Shown: positions 24,199 through 32,160 of the stretch, piece by piece
Numbering within the stretch: position 1 is the stretch's first letter
Layout of the letters: every line of letters starts with the position of its first letter
NCBI GenBank assembly: GCA_041164825.1
Contig: JBEAOO010000058.1
Span: 1 to 47,789, forward strand
Direction: 5' to 3'
Source of the DNA: JBEAOO01 sp041164825
GTDB lineage: Bacteria; Pseudomonadota; Gammaproteobacteria; Burkholderiales; Burkholderiaceae_C
DNA: 47,789 nt
The notes under the pieces: generated by a model
The model's database searches: none
The model's input: only the letters and a program-made list of their open reading frames with translations
What the model was told of the DNA's origin: nothing
Made by a program: the position numbers and the translations under genes

Positions 24199-24936
24199 AT
24201 GCGCCGTGCCGACCGCCTGTTTGCCTTGATCGAGCTGATCCGCGGCCGGCGGCTGAGCACGGCCGCGAACCTGGCAGAGCGGCTGGCCATCTCGGTGCGC
24301 ACGGTGTACCGCGACGTGGCCGACCTGCAGGCGCAAGGCGTGCCGATTGAAGGCGAGGCCGGCGTGGGTTACCGCATGCGCGCGGGCTACAGCCTGCCGC
24401 CGCTGATGTTCACGCCGGCCGAGGCGCAAGCGCTGGCCGTGGCCGTGCGGCTGAGCCAGCCGCGGCTCGACACCGAACTGGCCGACCAGGCCGAGGCGGC
24501 GCTGCACAAGCTGCTGGCGGTGATGCCCGCCAGCACACGCGCTGCGGCACAAAGCGTGAAGCTGTTTGCACCGCCCCTGGGGCGGGACGACGCGACGCTG
24601 GCGCGCTTGGGGCCCTTGCGCGCCGCGGCCGATCAGCGCCACCCCGTGCGCCTGGCCTACCTGGATTTGCAAGAGCGCAGCAGCGAGCGCCTGGTGCATC
24701 CGCTGGGCTGCTTTTTTTGGGGTCAGGTGTGGACGCTGGCAGCGTGGTGCACGCAGCGGCAGGCGTTCCGCAGCTTCCGCATCGACCGCATCGGCGCGCT
24801 CACGGTGCTGAGCGAGCAGCGCTTTGACGACGCGCCGGGCCAGCGGCTGGCCGACTACTTTCGCGCCCAAGGCCAGCCTGCCGATGGGCCGCCCACACGG
24901 CGCGCCAAGGTGCAAGCCGCGGCCAAAACGACGTGA
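24199..24936 (+). CDS. YafY-type transcriptional regulator (HTH_11 + WYL)
   Basis: A 245-residue regulator. The N-terminal winged helix (residues 1-60) contains LAERLAISVRTVYRDVADL. A linker rich in helices follows, then a WYL domain (about 140-225) with LAYLDLQERSSERLVHPLG, WTLAAWCTQRQAFRSFRIDRI. WYL domains bind nucleotides or other small ligands. Members next to VOC or dioxygenase-like genes often regulate them; that is inference here. A 13-bp stem-loop begins at its stop codon. Confidence 0.88.
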   Translation: MRRADRLFALIELIRGRRLSTAANLAERLAISVRTVYRDVADLQAQGVPIEGEAGVGYRMRAGYSLPPLMFTPAEAQALAVAVRLSQPRLDTELADQAEAALHKLLAVMPASTRAAAQSVKLFAPPLGRDDATLARLGPLRAAADQRHPVRLAYLDLQERSSERLVHPLGCFFWGQVWTLAAWCTQRQAFRSFRIDRIGALTVLSEQRFDDAPGQRLADYFRAQGQPADGPPTRRAKVQAAAKTT

Positions 24937-24967
24937 GCCCCGGATCGCGCAACGGCGATCCGGGGCT
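24936..24967. terminator. Stem-loop between convergent yafY-like and parA-like genes
   Basis: AGCCCCGGATCGC (24936-24948) and its exact complement (24955-24967) form a 13-bp stem with a 6-base loop between two convergent genes. On the plus strand no T-run follows. On the minus strand GTCGTTTTGG follows, so it may terminate the ParA-like gene better than the regulator. Confidence 0.6.
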
Positions 24968-25024
24968 CATGGGGTGCGGCTCCAACGCGGTCTGAGCGAC
25001 CGCGTCAGGCCCGGATCGGTGGGC

Positions 25025-25762
25025 TCAAACGCCGACGCTGTCCAGCTCGCTCATCGCGTGAGCCAGCCACATTTTCAGGCGCTGGCGGTCCATCAAGCCC
25101 AGCGCGGGGCTGACGCCGCCGTGTTCGCCGGTGTTGTTCTTGGCCGCCCAGAAGCTGGCGTTGGCGGCGTCGATCTTTTGCACCACGGCGTCGTGCAGGC
25201 GCTTGATGGTGATGACGCGAGCGCCAAAACCCTCGGCGCGGATTTGTTCGCCCGAACGCTCAAGCTGGGTGAAGTCGTCACCGCGCAGCTGGTTGCGCAC
25301 CAGCACGTAGCGCAGGCGCGAGCCAAATTGGTCGAGCAGGCGCGAGAGCAGGTCGACCGAGTCGCGGCCGCTGTCCATCACATGCCAGTAGGTGAGCGTG
25401 AGGCCGTTGACATCGGCGAGGTCGAGCACGCCGGAGTCGTCCATCCACTTGACCAGCGGGGCGTGGGTTTGCGCGGCCAGATCCACCAGCACGCGGCGGC
25501 CCGGCAGCTCGACGGCGCTCTCAACGATGGCGTCGAGCGCTTCGTAGCGGTCGGCCAGCACGGGCGAGGCGTAGCCGGCGTAGTAGCGCAGCAGGGCGCC
25601 GTGCGAGCGGTCGGTGTCGAAGCCGACGAAGGGCATCTCGTGGTCGATGAAGTACTGCGCCAGCAGGCGCGAGACCAGCGATTTGCCGACGCCGCCCTTC
25701 TCACCGCCAACGAGGTGGATCTTGGAGTACGAGGGGATGTCGAGGATGGGAGGCTGGGTCAT
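25025..25762 (-). CDS. Orphan ParA/MinD-like P-loop ATPase
   Basis: A 245-residue ATPase with the deviant Walker A motif EKGGVGKS (residues 21-28, signature Lys22). VGFDTDRSHG follows as Walker A', and RVLVDLAAQTHAP as the Walker B region. This places it in the SIMIBI ParA/MinD/CobQ group. There is no ParB, MinE or conjugation gene beside it, so it is not an obvious partition module. Relatives are annotated as mobilisation proteins or simply nucleotide-binding proteins. I start at MTQPPILD; nine more residues upstream are possible. Partner and cargo are unknown. Confidence 0.75.
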   Translation of the reverse strand: MTQPPILDIPSYSKIHLVGGEKGGVGKSLVSRLLAQYFIDHEMPFVGFDTDRSHGALLRYYAGYASPVLADRYEALDAIVESAVELPGRRVLVDLAAQTHAPLVKWMDDSGVLDLADVNGLTLTYWHVMDSGRDSVDLLSRLLDQFGSRLRYVLVRNQLRGDDFTQLERSGEQIRAEGFGARVITIKRLHDAVVQKIDAANASFWAAKNNTGEHGGVSPALGLMDRQRLKMWLAHAMSELDSVGV

Positions 25763-25874
25763 GGCAGATGGCGTCGCAAAAGGCGTCAAGCGGGTTGGAA
25801 GTGCAGCCCCGAGTGGAGCACGAGTCGTGCCATCTGCAAACGTTGAGCCACGCTCACCGCCGCAAAAGTGGCGT

Positions 25875-26819
25875 TCAGGCGTCGCTCACGTGCTGGTCAT
25901 CGGCGCGCAATGCGCCCGTGGCGCACATCTCGGCCACCAGCAGGTCGGCCCAGTCGGCCGGGGTGGGTGCCTGCGCTTGGCCTGCTTGGCGCCACACCGA
26001 GGTCATCAAGGGCGTGGCGGCGGCCCAGTCGTGCAGGGCGCTGCGGCTTTGCTGGCGCAGCTCCATCAGGTGAAACTTGAGCAACACCTTGGCGGCATGG
26101 CGGGCGTGGCGCGTGGGGTGGGCCTGGAAGCTGGTGAGCCGGCTGCGTGCGCGGGCCAAGGCACCGGCCACGTCGTTGAATGGCGCACCGTGACCAGGAA
26201 TCACCCAGGCCACGGGCAGCGTGGCGATGAGGTCTAGCACGCGGCCCACGTCGTCAAACGCGTCAGCGCCATCGAGCTCGGGGAAGACCACGCCGAAGCC
26301 GTTCTCCCACAGCGCGTCGGCCGAGATCAGCACGCCGTCTTGCGCGTCAAACAGCAGCAGCGAATCGGGGTCGTGGCCGGGCGCGGCGAGCGCGTCCCAA
26401 CGGCGACCGTTGACGTTGACGGGACTGCCCGCGCCCAGCGGTGCGCTGGGCGCGAAGGGCGCCATCAGCTGGCCCGTGGGGCGGTAGCTCAAGTGCGCCT
26501 CGTCCCAGTCGCGTGTAGCGGCCCAGTTGCCGGCGGGCACCCACACGTCCAGCCCCGGGTGCGCGGCTTGCAGCGCGGCGTTGCCGCCGCAGTGATCGGA
26601 GTGCAGGTGGGTGTTGATGAGCCGCTGCAAGGGCTGGCCCTGCAGGGCTTGGTGCACCAGGGCGAGCGTCAAGTCGGCGTGCACGAGGTGGCCGCTGTCG
26701 ACCAGCGTGGCGCCTTCGTCGGGCGCACCGTGCAGCAAGATGTTGTTGGACGAGAGCCAGCCGCGCTCGAAAACGCTGAGCCCAGGCAGGCGGAAGGGGG
26801 ACTGGGTGCGGACGGTCAC
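25875..26819 (-). CDS. MBL-fold metallohydrolase
   Basis: A hydrolase of about 314 residues. The metal-binding motif NTHLHSDHCGGNAAL (HxHxDH) is near residue 75. PGHDPDSLLLFD and ISADALWENGFG supply the later His and Asp ligands, and VIPGHGAPF the final His. The layout suits the metallo-beta-lactamase/glyoxalase II superfamily; the substrate is unknown. The open frame runs to 26948 but crosses a terminator. A GTG at 26819 opening MTVRTQSPFRLPG is therefore the likely start, though it lacks a strong ribosome site. Confidence 0.8.
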   Translation of the reverse strand: MTVRTQSPFRLPGLSVFERGWLSSNNILLHGAPDEGATLVDSGHLVHADLTLALVHQALQGQPLQRLINTHLHSDHCGGNAALQAAHPGLDVWVPAGNWAATRDWDEAHLSYRPTGQLMAPFAPSAPLGAGSPVNVNGRRWDALAAPGHDPDSLLLFDAQDGVLISADALWENGFGVVFPELDGADAFDDVGRVLDLIATLPVAWVIPGHGAPFNDVAGALARARSRLTSFQAHPTRHARHAAKVLLKFHLMELRQQSRSALHDWAAATPLMTSVWRQAGQAQAPTPADWADLLVAEMCATGALRADDQHVSDA

Positions 26820-26932
26820 CGAGGCACTGTAGCCAGAAGCGGTAACCACACAAGTCGCAGATTCGCGGCGTACCTGGGGTGCAGGCGCTGCCCGCGCAGC
26901 ATCCCCCTGTCGCCATGCGAACGCCAAGACGC

Positions 26933-26962
26933 AAAACGCCCCACACAAGGCGGGGCGTTTTT
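26933..26962 (-). terminator. Terminator of the cytochrome b561-YceI operon
   Basis: AAAACGCCCC (26933-26942) and GGGGCGTTTT (26952-26961) form a 10-bp stem with T-runs on both strands. It lies 45 bp beyond the stop of the last YceI gene and just upstream of the MBL-fold gene. Confidence 0.85.
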
Positions 26963-27005
26963 CAAGGCGAAGGCGCCACCGCGGCGGCGCCGCTCATCGG
27001 CAGAT

Positions 27006-27575
27006 TTACTGCTTGATGCCTTCGATCTGGATCAGCAGACGGATGTCGTCAGGGATGCCGTATTCCAGGCCCCAGGTGATGCCGTAAGCACTGCGCTTGA
27101 GCACGGTTTCGAAGTCGCCGCCGCAGACTTCGCGCTTGAGCATCGGGTTCTCGTAGCAGTTGAAGCCGTTGGCCTTGAGCGTGATCGGCACGGTCTTGCC
27201 AGCCAGGGTCAGGTCGCCGGTCAGGGCGGTGACCTTGGCGCCGTCGAAGGTGAATTGTTTCGACACGAACTTGGCGGTGGGGAATTTCTCGGCGTTGAAG
27301 AAGTCCTTGCTCTTCAGGTGGCCGTCGAGGGCGCCAACGCCGGTGCTGACGCTGGTCATGTCGAGGGTGATGTCGGCCGAGCCGGTCTTGGCGGCGCGGT
27401 CGAGCGTGACGCTGCCTTCCTTCTTGTCAAAACGGCCACGCAGCGTGGAGGTGCCGAAGTGCTTGGCTTCGAAGTTGACGAAGGTGTGGGTCGGGTCGAT
27501 GCCGTAGGTGGCGGGTTCGGCGTGGGCCACGCCGGCAGCGGCCAGCAGGGAGGCGATCAGCAGGGTCTTGTTCAT
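27006..27575 (-). CDS. YceI-family periplasmic protein 1
   Basis: A 189-residue protein with a signal peptide (residues 1-19, cut after AHA) and the lipocalin-like YceI beta-barrel: YGIDPTHTFVNFEAKHFG, then LDMTSVSTGVGALDGHL and FFNAEKFPTAKF. The family binds polyisoprenoids such as ubiquinone-type lipids. Two Cys residues (FNCYENPMLKREVCGG) could form a disulfide. The ATG has AGGA upstream. It is third in a run with a second YceI gene and cytochrome b561, a common arrangement suggesting electron or quinone handling at the membrane surface. Confidence 0.9.
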   Translation of the reverse strand: MNKTLLIASLLAAAGVAHAEPATYGIDPTHTFVNFEAKHFGTSTLRGRFDKKEGSVTLDRAAKTGSADITLDMTSVSTGVGALDGHLKSKDFFNAEKFPTAKFVSKQFTFDGAKVTALTGDLTLAGKTVPITLKANGFNCYENPMLKREVCGGDFETVLKRSAYGITWGLEYGIPDDIRLLIQIEGIKQ

Positions 27576-27646
27576 GGGGAAATCCTTGTGCGGGTGAAGG
27601 GGGAAACAGAGAGCGGGAGAAATCAGTGCGGCGATGGCCGGGCAGA

Positions 27647-28219
27647 TCAGAGCGCGGGCACGCCCGTGAGCGCGAGCTTGAAGCGCACGATCACGTCGTT
27701 GGCGACCATGGAGGTGTCTTTCCAGTCGCCGTCGCCAATGCGGAAGTCCAGGCGCTTGAGGGTCAACGTGCCGGTGGCGGTGGTGTTGGCGCCGGCTTGG
27801 GCCAGGGTCACGGGCACCACCACATCGCGGCTCGCGCCCTTGATGCCGAGCTTGCCGGTGACTTCAAACTTGCCGCCGCCCAGGGCCTTGGCGCTGGTGG
27901 ACTGGAAGGTGGCCTGCGGGAACGACTTGGTGTTGAACCAGTCGGGCTTGGCCACCTCGGCTTCCACTTCGGGCGTGCCCAGCGAGATGCTGGCCAGGTC
28001 GATGGTGAAGGCCACCTTGGCGGCGTCGAGCTTCTTGGGGTCGAACGCGACTTGCGCATCGAACTTGCGGAAGCGGCCGTCCACCGGCACGCCCATTTGT
28101 TTGCTGGTGAAGGCGATGTCGCTTTGGGCGGGCACCAGCTTTTGCTGGGCTTGGGCGCTCAAGCTGAGGGTCAAAGCGGCGGCGGCCAGCAAGGCAGTGC
28201 GGAGGATGGGGGCGGTCAT
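27647..28219 (-). CDS. YceI-family periplasmic protein 2
   Basis: A 190-residue paralog of the gene at 27006-27575. A signal peptide ends at about residue 24 (LSLSAQA then QQ). Barrel blocks include PAQSDIAFTSKQMGVPVDGRF, IDLASISLGTPEVEAEV and WFNTKSFPQATF. It lacks the Cys pair of its neighbour. It sits between cytochrome b561 and the first YceI gene, with gaps of 47 and 71 bp, so one transcript is likely. Confidence 0.9.
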   Translation of the reverse strand: MTAPILRTALLAAAALTLSLSAQAQQKLVPAQSDIAFTSKQMGVPVDGRFRKFDAQVAFDPKKLDAAKVAFTIDLASISLGTPEVEAEVAKPDWFNTKSFPQATFQSTSAKALGGGKFEVTGKLGIKGASRDVVVPVTLAQAGANTTATGTLTLKRLDFRIGDGDWKDTSMVANDVIVRFKLALTGVPAL

Positions 28220-28266
28220 GGGTCGGGGTCCTTGTGGTCAGGGAATCGGTGGCAGCAGCAGGGCGT

Positions 28267-28827
28267 TCAGCCGCGGACACGGCCGGGCAGCATGCGGGCC
28301 AACAGGCCGTCGCGATCAATGAAGTGGTGTTTGAAGGCGGCGCCAATGTGCATCAGCACCAACAGAGCCATCGTCCACGCCAAAGTTTCATGCCAAGGCT
28401 TGATGGCTTCGGCCAGCGCCTTGTCGGCACCGACGAAATCGGGCAGCGGCAGCACACCAAACAGCACGATGGGGAAGCCCGCGGCCGAGCTGTAGGCCCA
28501 ACCCGCCAGCGGCACGGCAAAGAACAGCACATAGAGCAGGTGGTGGGTGGCGTGGGCGGCGATGCGCTGCCAAGCAGGCATCGGCAGGTCGGCCGGCGGG
28601 CGCTTGGCGCGGCGATACAGCAAGCGCATCAGCGACAGGCCCAAGATCACCACACCCGCCCACTTGTGCCAGCTGTAGAACTTGAGGCGCTGCGGGCTGA
28701 AGGGCAGATCGGCCATGTAGGCGCCGAGCACGAAGGTGCTGATGATCAGCAACGCCAGCAGCCAGTGCAGCAGCATGGCCGGGGCGGTGTACTTGGCGAC
28801 AACAGAGGAAGCGGAGGTGGAGGCCAT
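28267..28827 (-). CDS. Cytochrome b561 family membrane protein
   Basis: A 186-residue di-heme inner-membrane protein with four helices. Heme-ligand histidines are seen in AMLLHWLLAL, YSWHKWAGV, THHLLYVLFF and MHIGAAFKHHF. The family moves electrons between quinol and periplasmic acceptors. It is the first gene of the operon with two YceI proteins. Neither the ATG at 28827 nor that at 28851 has a clear ribosome site, so the start could be eight residues longer. Confidence 0.88.
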   Translation of the reverse strand: MASTSASSVVAKYTAPAMLLHWLLALLIISTFVLGAYMADLPFSPQRLKFYSWHKWAGVVILGLSLMRLLYRRAKRPPADLPMPAWQRIAAHATHHLLYVLFFAVPLAGWAYSSAAGFPIVLFGVLPLPDFVGADKALAEAIKPWHETLAWTMALLVLMHIGAAFKHHFIDRDGLLARMLPGRVRG

Positions 28828-29017
28828 CGGTGCAAAACCGATGGAGCGCATCGGCCGTGAAAAAGCAATGGGGTGAACTGTAGAAGGCGGCCCCAGCGCC
28901 AGCTTTCACACGGCTTGTCGTGACTGTTCAAAGAAACTGGATAACAAAAGCGGTGCTTTTACCTCGCATCAAGGCTCGGGAGGGGGGGTTGGCACCCCTC
29001 CTCACCCTCTCAGACTA

Positions 29018-29027
29018 GGGTTAACCC
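29018..29027. promoter_or_regulatory. GGGTTAACCC palindrome upstream of the repeat-protein gene
   Basis: A perfect 10-bp palindrome preceded by CTA. A related half site AGGGTTAA lies at 29039-29046 and a third, TAGGG-TTTT-CCCTA, at 29068-29081 between the -35 and -10 elements. Three related elements within about 65 bp suggest one regulator binding several times. The regulator is not identified. Confidence 0.5.
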
Positions 29028-29055
29028 GATCTTTTCCGAGGGTTAATACGGCCAC

Positions 29056-29085
29056 TTGATTTATTTCTAGGGTTTTCCCTATACT
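29056..29085 (+). promoter_or_regulatory. Promoter of the helical-repeat protein gene
   Basis: TTGATT (29056-29061) and TATACT (29080-29085) with an 18-bp spacer form a good sigma-70 promoter. The spacer contains the dyad TAGGG-TTTT-CCCTA (29068-29081), placed where a bound regulator would control polymerase directly. Confidence 0.65.
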
Positions 29086-29129
29086 TCAGCCCAACAGAGC
29101 CCTACCTGGTTCTGCAAAAGGAGTGAACC

Positions 29130-29735
29130 ATGACCGCCATTGCCATCACCAAGAGCCCCACCCGCGCTGCGCCACGAGCTGCCGCGCCGCTGGGAGGTCT
29201 GGCTGCCGCCGTCTACCTGAGTGTGGCCGGCCTGTGGGCCCGCCACGAAGAGCGCGCCGCTGCGGCACGCGCTGTTGAAGAAGTCGAACGTCTGCGCGCA
29301 TTCGCTGCGAGCTTGGAAGAGACCCAGCCCAGCTACGCCGCTGACCTGTACGCTGCCGCCGACCGCGCCCAAGTGAGCGGTGTGTTGGCCGGTGCCAAAG
29401 CAGCGGTGAGCCGTGTGAGCCAGCAAGTGTCCAAGCGCCAAGCGCTGCGCCGCGTGGCCGAGCTGCGCGCCCAGGCCGACGAGATGGAAGCCGGCCAGCC
29501 CAGCTACGCCGACGACCTGCGTGCCGCCGCGATGCACATTGAATCGGCCGTGCTGCCTGCGGCCACCGTGCAAACGGTGACCCCGGCCCAGCGCAAGCAA
29601 GCCGAAGTGCGCCGCGTGCAAGAAGATGCCGAACGTCTGCGTGCCTACGCTGCCAGCCTGAACGACACCGAACCCGGCTTCGCCTCAGACCTGTACGCCG
29701 CTGCCGATCGCGCTGAGCGCGCTTGCCTGGCCTGA
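29130..29735 (+). CDS. Unknown alpha-helical protein with three internal repeats
   Basis: A 201-residue protein of no recognised family. After a hydrophobic stretch (residues 20-36, possibly a membrane anchor) come three related units at about 46-81, 106-138 and 160-196. Each has an Arg/Glu-rich helix, then PSYAADLYAAADRA, PSYADDLRAAAMHI or PGFASDLYAAADRA. The first and third units are the most alike. Ala and charged residues dominate and long helices are expected. A strong promoter, an AAAGGAG ribosome site and a strong terminator suggest high, regulated expression as a single gene. Function unknown. Confidence 0.78.
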   Translation: MTAIAITKSPTRAAPRAAAPLGGLAAAVYLSVAGLWARHEERAAAARAVEEVERLRAFAASLEETQPSYAADLYAAADRAQVSGVLAGAKAAVSRVSQQVSKRQALRRVAELRAQADEMEAGQPSYADDLRAAAMHIESAVLPAATVQTVTPAQRKQAEVRRVQEDAERLRAYAASLNDTEPGFASDLYAAADRAERACLA

Positions 29736-29837
29736 TCGCCACCAGGCGCTGCCATGCAGCGCCCTGGCTGGAGCGCCCTTTTGGGGTGCCTGAGCACTGA
29801 CCCGCACGGCGGGCGATGTGGACATCGCCTGACGTGA

Positions 29838-29862
29838 AAAAGCCGCCCAAAGGGCGGCTTTT
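29838..29862. terminator. Bidirectional terminator between repeat-protein gene and pckG
   Basis: AAAAGCCGCCC and GGGCGGCTTTT pair over 11 bp with a 3-base loop, followed by TGTTTTTG on the plus strand and with A-runs serving the minus strand. It ends both convergent genes. Confidence 0.92.
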
Positions 29863-29917
29863 GTTTTTGTCTCCACCCCCGTGGTCAACCGGCAAAAGCC
29901 GGCTGGCCAGGTTCGGT

Positions 29918-31780
29918 TCAGCGCTCCAACTTGGCTTGCAGCTTGGCCTTGGTGTCGACCAGCGCCTGCGGCAGGTGGTGAGCCAGCTGGGCGAACAGCT
30001 CGTCGTGCAGCTTCAGCTCTTGCGTCCACGCGGCGTGGTCGACACCGATCACCGAGTCGAACTGCGCTTTGCTGAAGTTGAGGCCGGTCCAGGTGATGTC
30101 CTCAAAACGCGGGCTGACGCCGAACACGTTCTCGACACCGGTGGTGGCGCCGCCCACACGCTCCAGCATCCACTTCATCACGCGGGCGTTGTCGCCGTAG
30201 CCGGGCCAAACGAACTTGCCATCGGCGCCCTTGCGGAACCAGTTCACGCAGTAGATCTTGGGCAGCGTGGCGCCCGCGGCCTGCAGCTTGGCGCCCACAT
30301 TCAGCCAATGCTGGAAGTAGTCGCTCATGTTGTAGCCGGTGAAGGGCAACATGGCGAACGGGTCGCGGCGCACCACACCTTGTTGGCCGGCCGCAGCCGC
30401 CGTGGTCTCAGAGCCCATGGTGGCGGCCATGTACACGCCTTCCACCCAGTCGCGCGCTTCGGTCACCAGCGGCACGGTGGTGGAGCGGCGGCCACCGAAG
30501 ATGAAGGCATCGATCGGCACGCCGGCGGCGTCGTCCCAGGCGTCATCGAGCGCCGGGTTGTTGGTGGCGGCCACGGTGAAACGCGAGTTGGGGTGCGCGG
30601 CCTTGGCGCCGGTTTCCTTGGCGATCGCCGGCGTCCAGTCCTTGCCTTGCCAGTCGATGCAGTGGGAAGGTGCTTCGCTCATGCCCTCCCACCACACATC
30701 GCCGTCGTCGGTGAGGGCGACGTTGGTGAAGATGACGTCCTTGTTCAGGCTCGCCATGCAGTTGGGGTTGGTGTCGACATTGGTGCCCGGGGCCACGCCG
30801 AAGTAGCCGGCTTCGGGGTTAATGGCGTACAGGCGGCCATCAGCACCCGGCTTGATCCAGGCGATGTCGTCACCGATGGTGGTGACCTTCCAGTCGCCCA
30901 GGGCAGCGGGCGGAATCAGCATCGCGAAGTTGGTCTTGCCACAGGCACTTGGGAAGGCCGCTGCGATGTGGCTCTTTTTGCCCTCGGGCGAGGTGACGCC
31001 CAAGATCAACATGTGCTCGGCCAGCCAGCCTTGGTCGCGGCCCATGGTGGAGGCGATGCGCAGCGCAAAACACTTTTTGCCCAGCAGCGCGTTGCCGCCG
31101 TAGCCCGAGCCGTAGCTCCAGATTTCGCGCGTTTCCGGGTAGTGAACGATGTACTTGGTGGTGTTGCAGGGCCAAGCCACGTCTTGTTGGCCGGCTTCCA
31201 ACGGTGCGCCCAAGGTGTGCACGCAGGGCACAAACTCGCCATCGGTGCCCAGCAGCTCCAGCACCTTGCGGCCCATGCGCGTCATGATGCGCATGTTCAC
31301 GGCCACGTAGGGGCTGTCAGACAACTCCACGCCGATGTGGGCAATGGGCGAGCCCAGCGGGCCCATCGAGAACGGCACCACGTACAGCGTGCGGCCGCGC
31401 ATGCAGCTCTTGAACAGCGCCTTGTCGCCGGTCTGCAGCAATTCGCGCATCTCGGCCGGGGCCATCCAGTTGTTGGTGGGACCGGCGTCGTCTTTGTTGA
31501 CCGAGCAGATGTAGGTGCGGTCTTCGACGCGCGCCACGTCCGACGGGCTGGAACAGGCCAAGTAGCTGCCCGGACGCTTGGCCGGGTTGAGCTTCTTGAA
31601 GGTGCCGGCGTCCACCAGTTGCTGGCAGAGGCGGTCGTACTCGTCTTGCGAACCGTCACACCAATGCACGTCCCGCGCTTCGGTCAGCGCGGCCACATCG
31701 GCCACCCAGGCCACGAGGCGGGTGTTTTTCACGTACGCGGGAACATTCAGGCGCAAGCCTTCCAGCACGGGACGGTTCAT
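29918..31780 (-). CDS. pckG: Phosphoenolpyruvate carboxykinase (GTP)
   Basis: A 620-residue cytosolic enzyme catalysing oxaloacetate + GTP to PEP + GDP + CO2, the first step of gluconeogenesis. GTP-class landmarks are the P-loop FPSACGKTNFAML, the conserved YGGNALLGKKCFALR, the metal-binding region with WLAEHMLI, and FIFGGRRSTTVPL with the following long block. Length matches bacterial PckG. The ATG at 31780 (MNRPVLEGL) is the family start; an in-frame reading to 31903 adds leader sequence. It suits growth on glycerol-derived or organic-acid carbon alongside the glp locus. Confidence 0.97.
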   Translation of the reverse strand: MNRPVLEGLRLNVPAYVKNTRLVAWVADVAALTEARDVHWCDGSQDEYDRLCQQLVDAGTFKKLNPAKRPGSYLACSSPSDVARVEDRTYICSVNKDDAGPTNNWMAPAEMRELLQTGDKALFKSCMRGRTLYVVPFSMGPLGSPIAHIGVELSDSPYVAVNMRIMTRMGRKVLELLGTDGEFVPCVHTLGAPLEAGQQDVAWPCNTTKYIVHYPETREIWSYGSGYGGNALLGKKCFALRIASTMGRDQGWLAEHMLILGVTSPEGKKSHIAAAFPSACGKTNFAMLIPPAALGDWKVTTIGDDIAWIKPGADGRLYAINPEAGYFGVAPGTNVDTNPNCMASLNKDVIFTNVALTDDGDVWWEGMSEAPSHCIDWQGKDWTPAIAKETGAKAAHPNSRFTVAATNNPALDDAWDDAAGVPIDAFIFGGRRSTTVPLVTEARDWVEGVYMAATMGSETTAAAAGQQGVVRRDPFAMLPFTGYNMSDYFQHWLNVGAKLQAAGATLPKIYCVNWFRKGADGKFVWPGYGDNARVMKWMLERVGGATTGVENVFGVSPRFEDITWTGLNFSKAQFDSVIGVDHAAWTQELKLHDELFAQLAHHLPQALVDTKAKLQAKLER

Positions 31781-32160
31781 GGCAAGTCCAATCGTCAAAG
31801 TCAAAAAACGGAATTGGGGAAGGCCTGAGAAGCCGAGCGGAGCACGCCGCCGTACCAAGCCTTTCCCAATGCCGCTGACCGGGATCGGGTCGCTGAGTTT
31901 CACCGGGTTACCCGTCGTCAGGCTGACGATTTGGGCTTCACCGGGCTACAGAGCGGGGGCCAGTGTAATCATGACGTAACCGTGACAGGTGGCGCATGTA
32001 TGCGCATCGCGCATAACTTCATACACCCCCTGTGAATCGGGGTGGGCGCGCGAACAGGTTCACGGACCGGCACAGGCTGGGCCTGATCGCACACGCCGCC
32101 GCAGCCGGGTGGGCTACCCGCTGAACGAGCGCACGCCGCGGCCTGCGGCATGATTCGGCG
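31781..32160. other. pckG leader and upstream region
   Basis: No gene seen. TTGGGGAAGGC (31814-31824) and GCCTTTCCCAA (31859-31869) pair at 10 of 11 positions, giving a leader hairpin about 34 bases before the pckG ATG. Further up, TTCACCGGG-(T/C)-TAC occurs twice, 38 bp apart (31899-31911, 31937-31949), with a perfect dyad CGTCAG-G-CTGACG (31916-31928) between. Three GCGCAT units cluster near 31992-32014. These look like regulatory sites for pckG, but no regulator can be named. Confidence 0.45.

Noticed and set aside
25025..25762. Plasmid partition locus
   Set aside because: No ParB gene, parS-like repeats or replication gene nearby. Neighbours are ordinary chromosomal genes.
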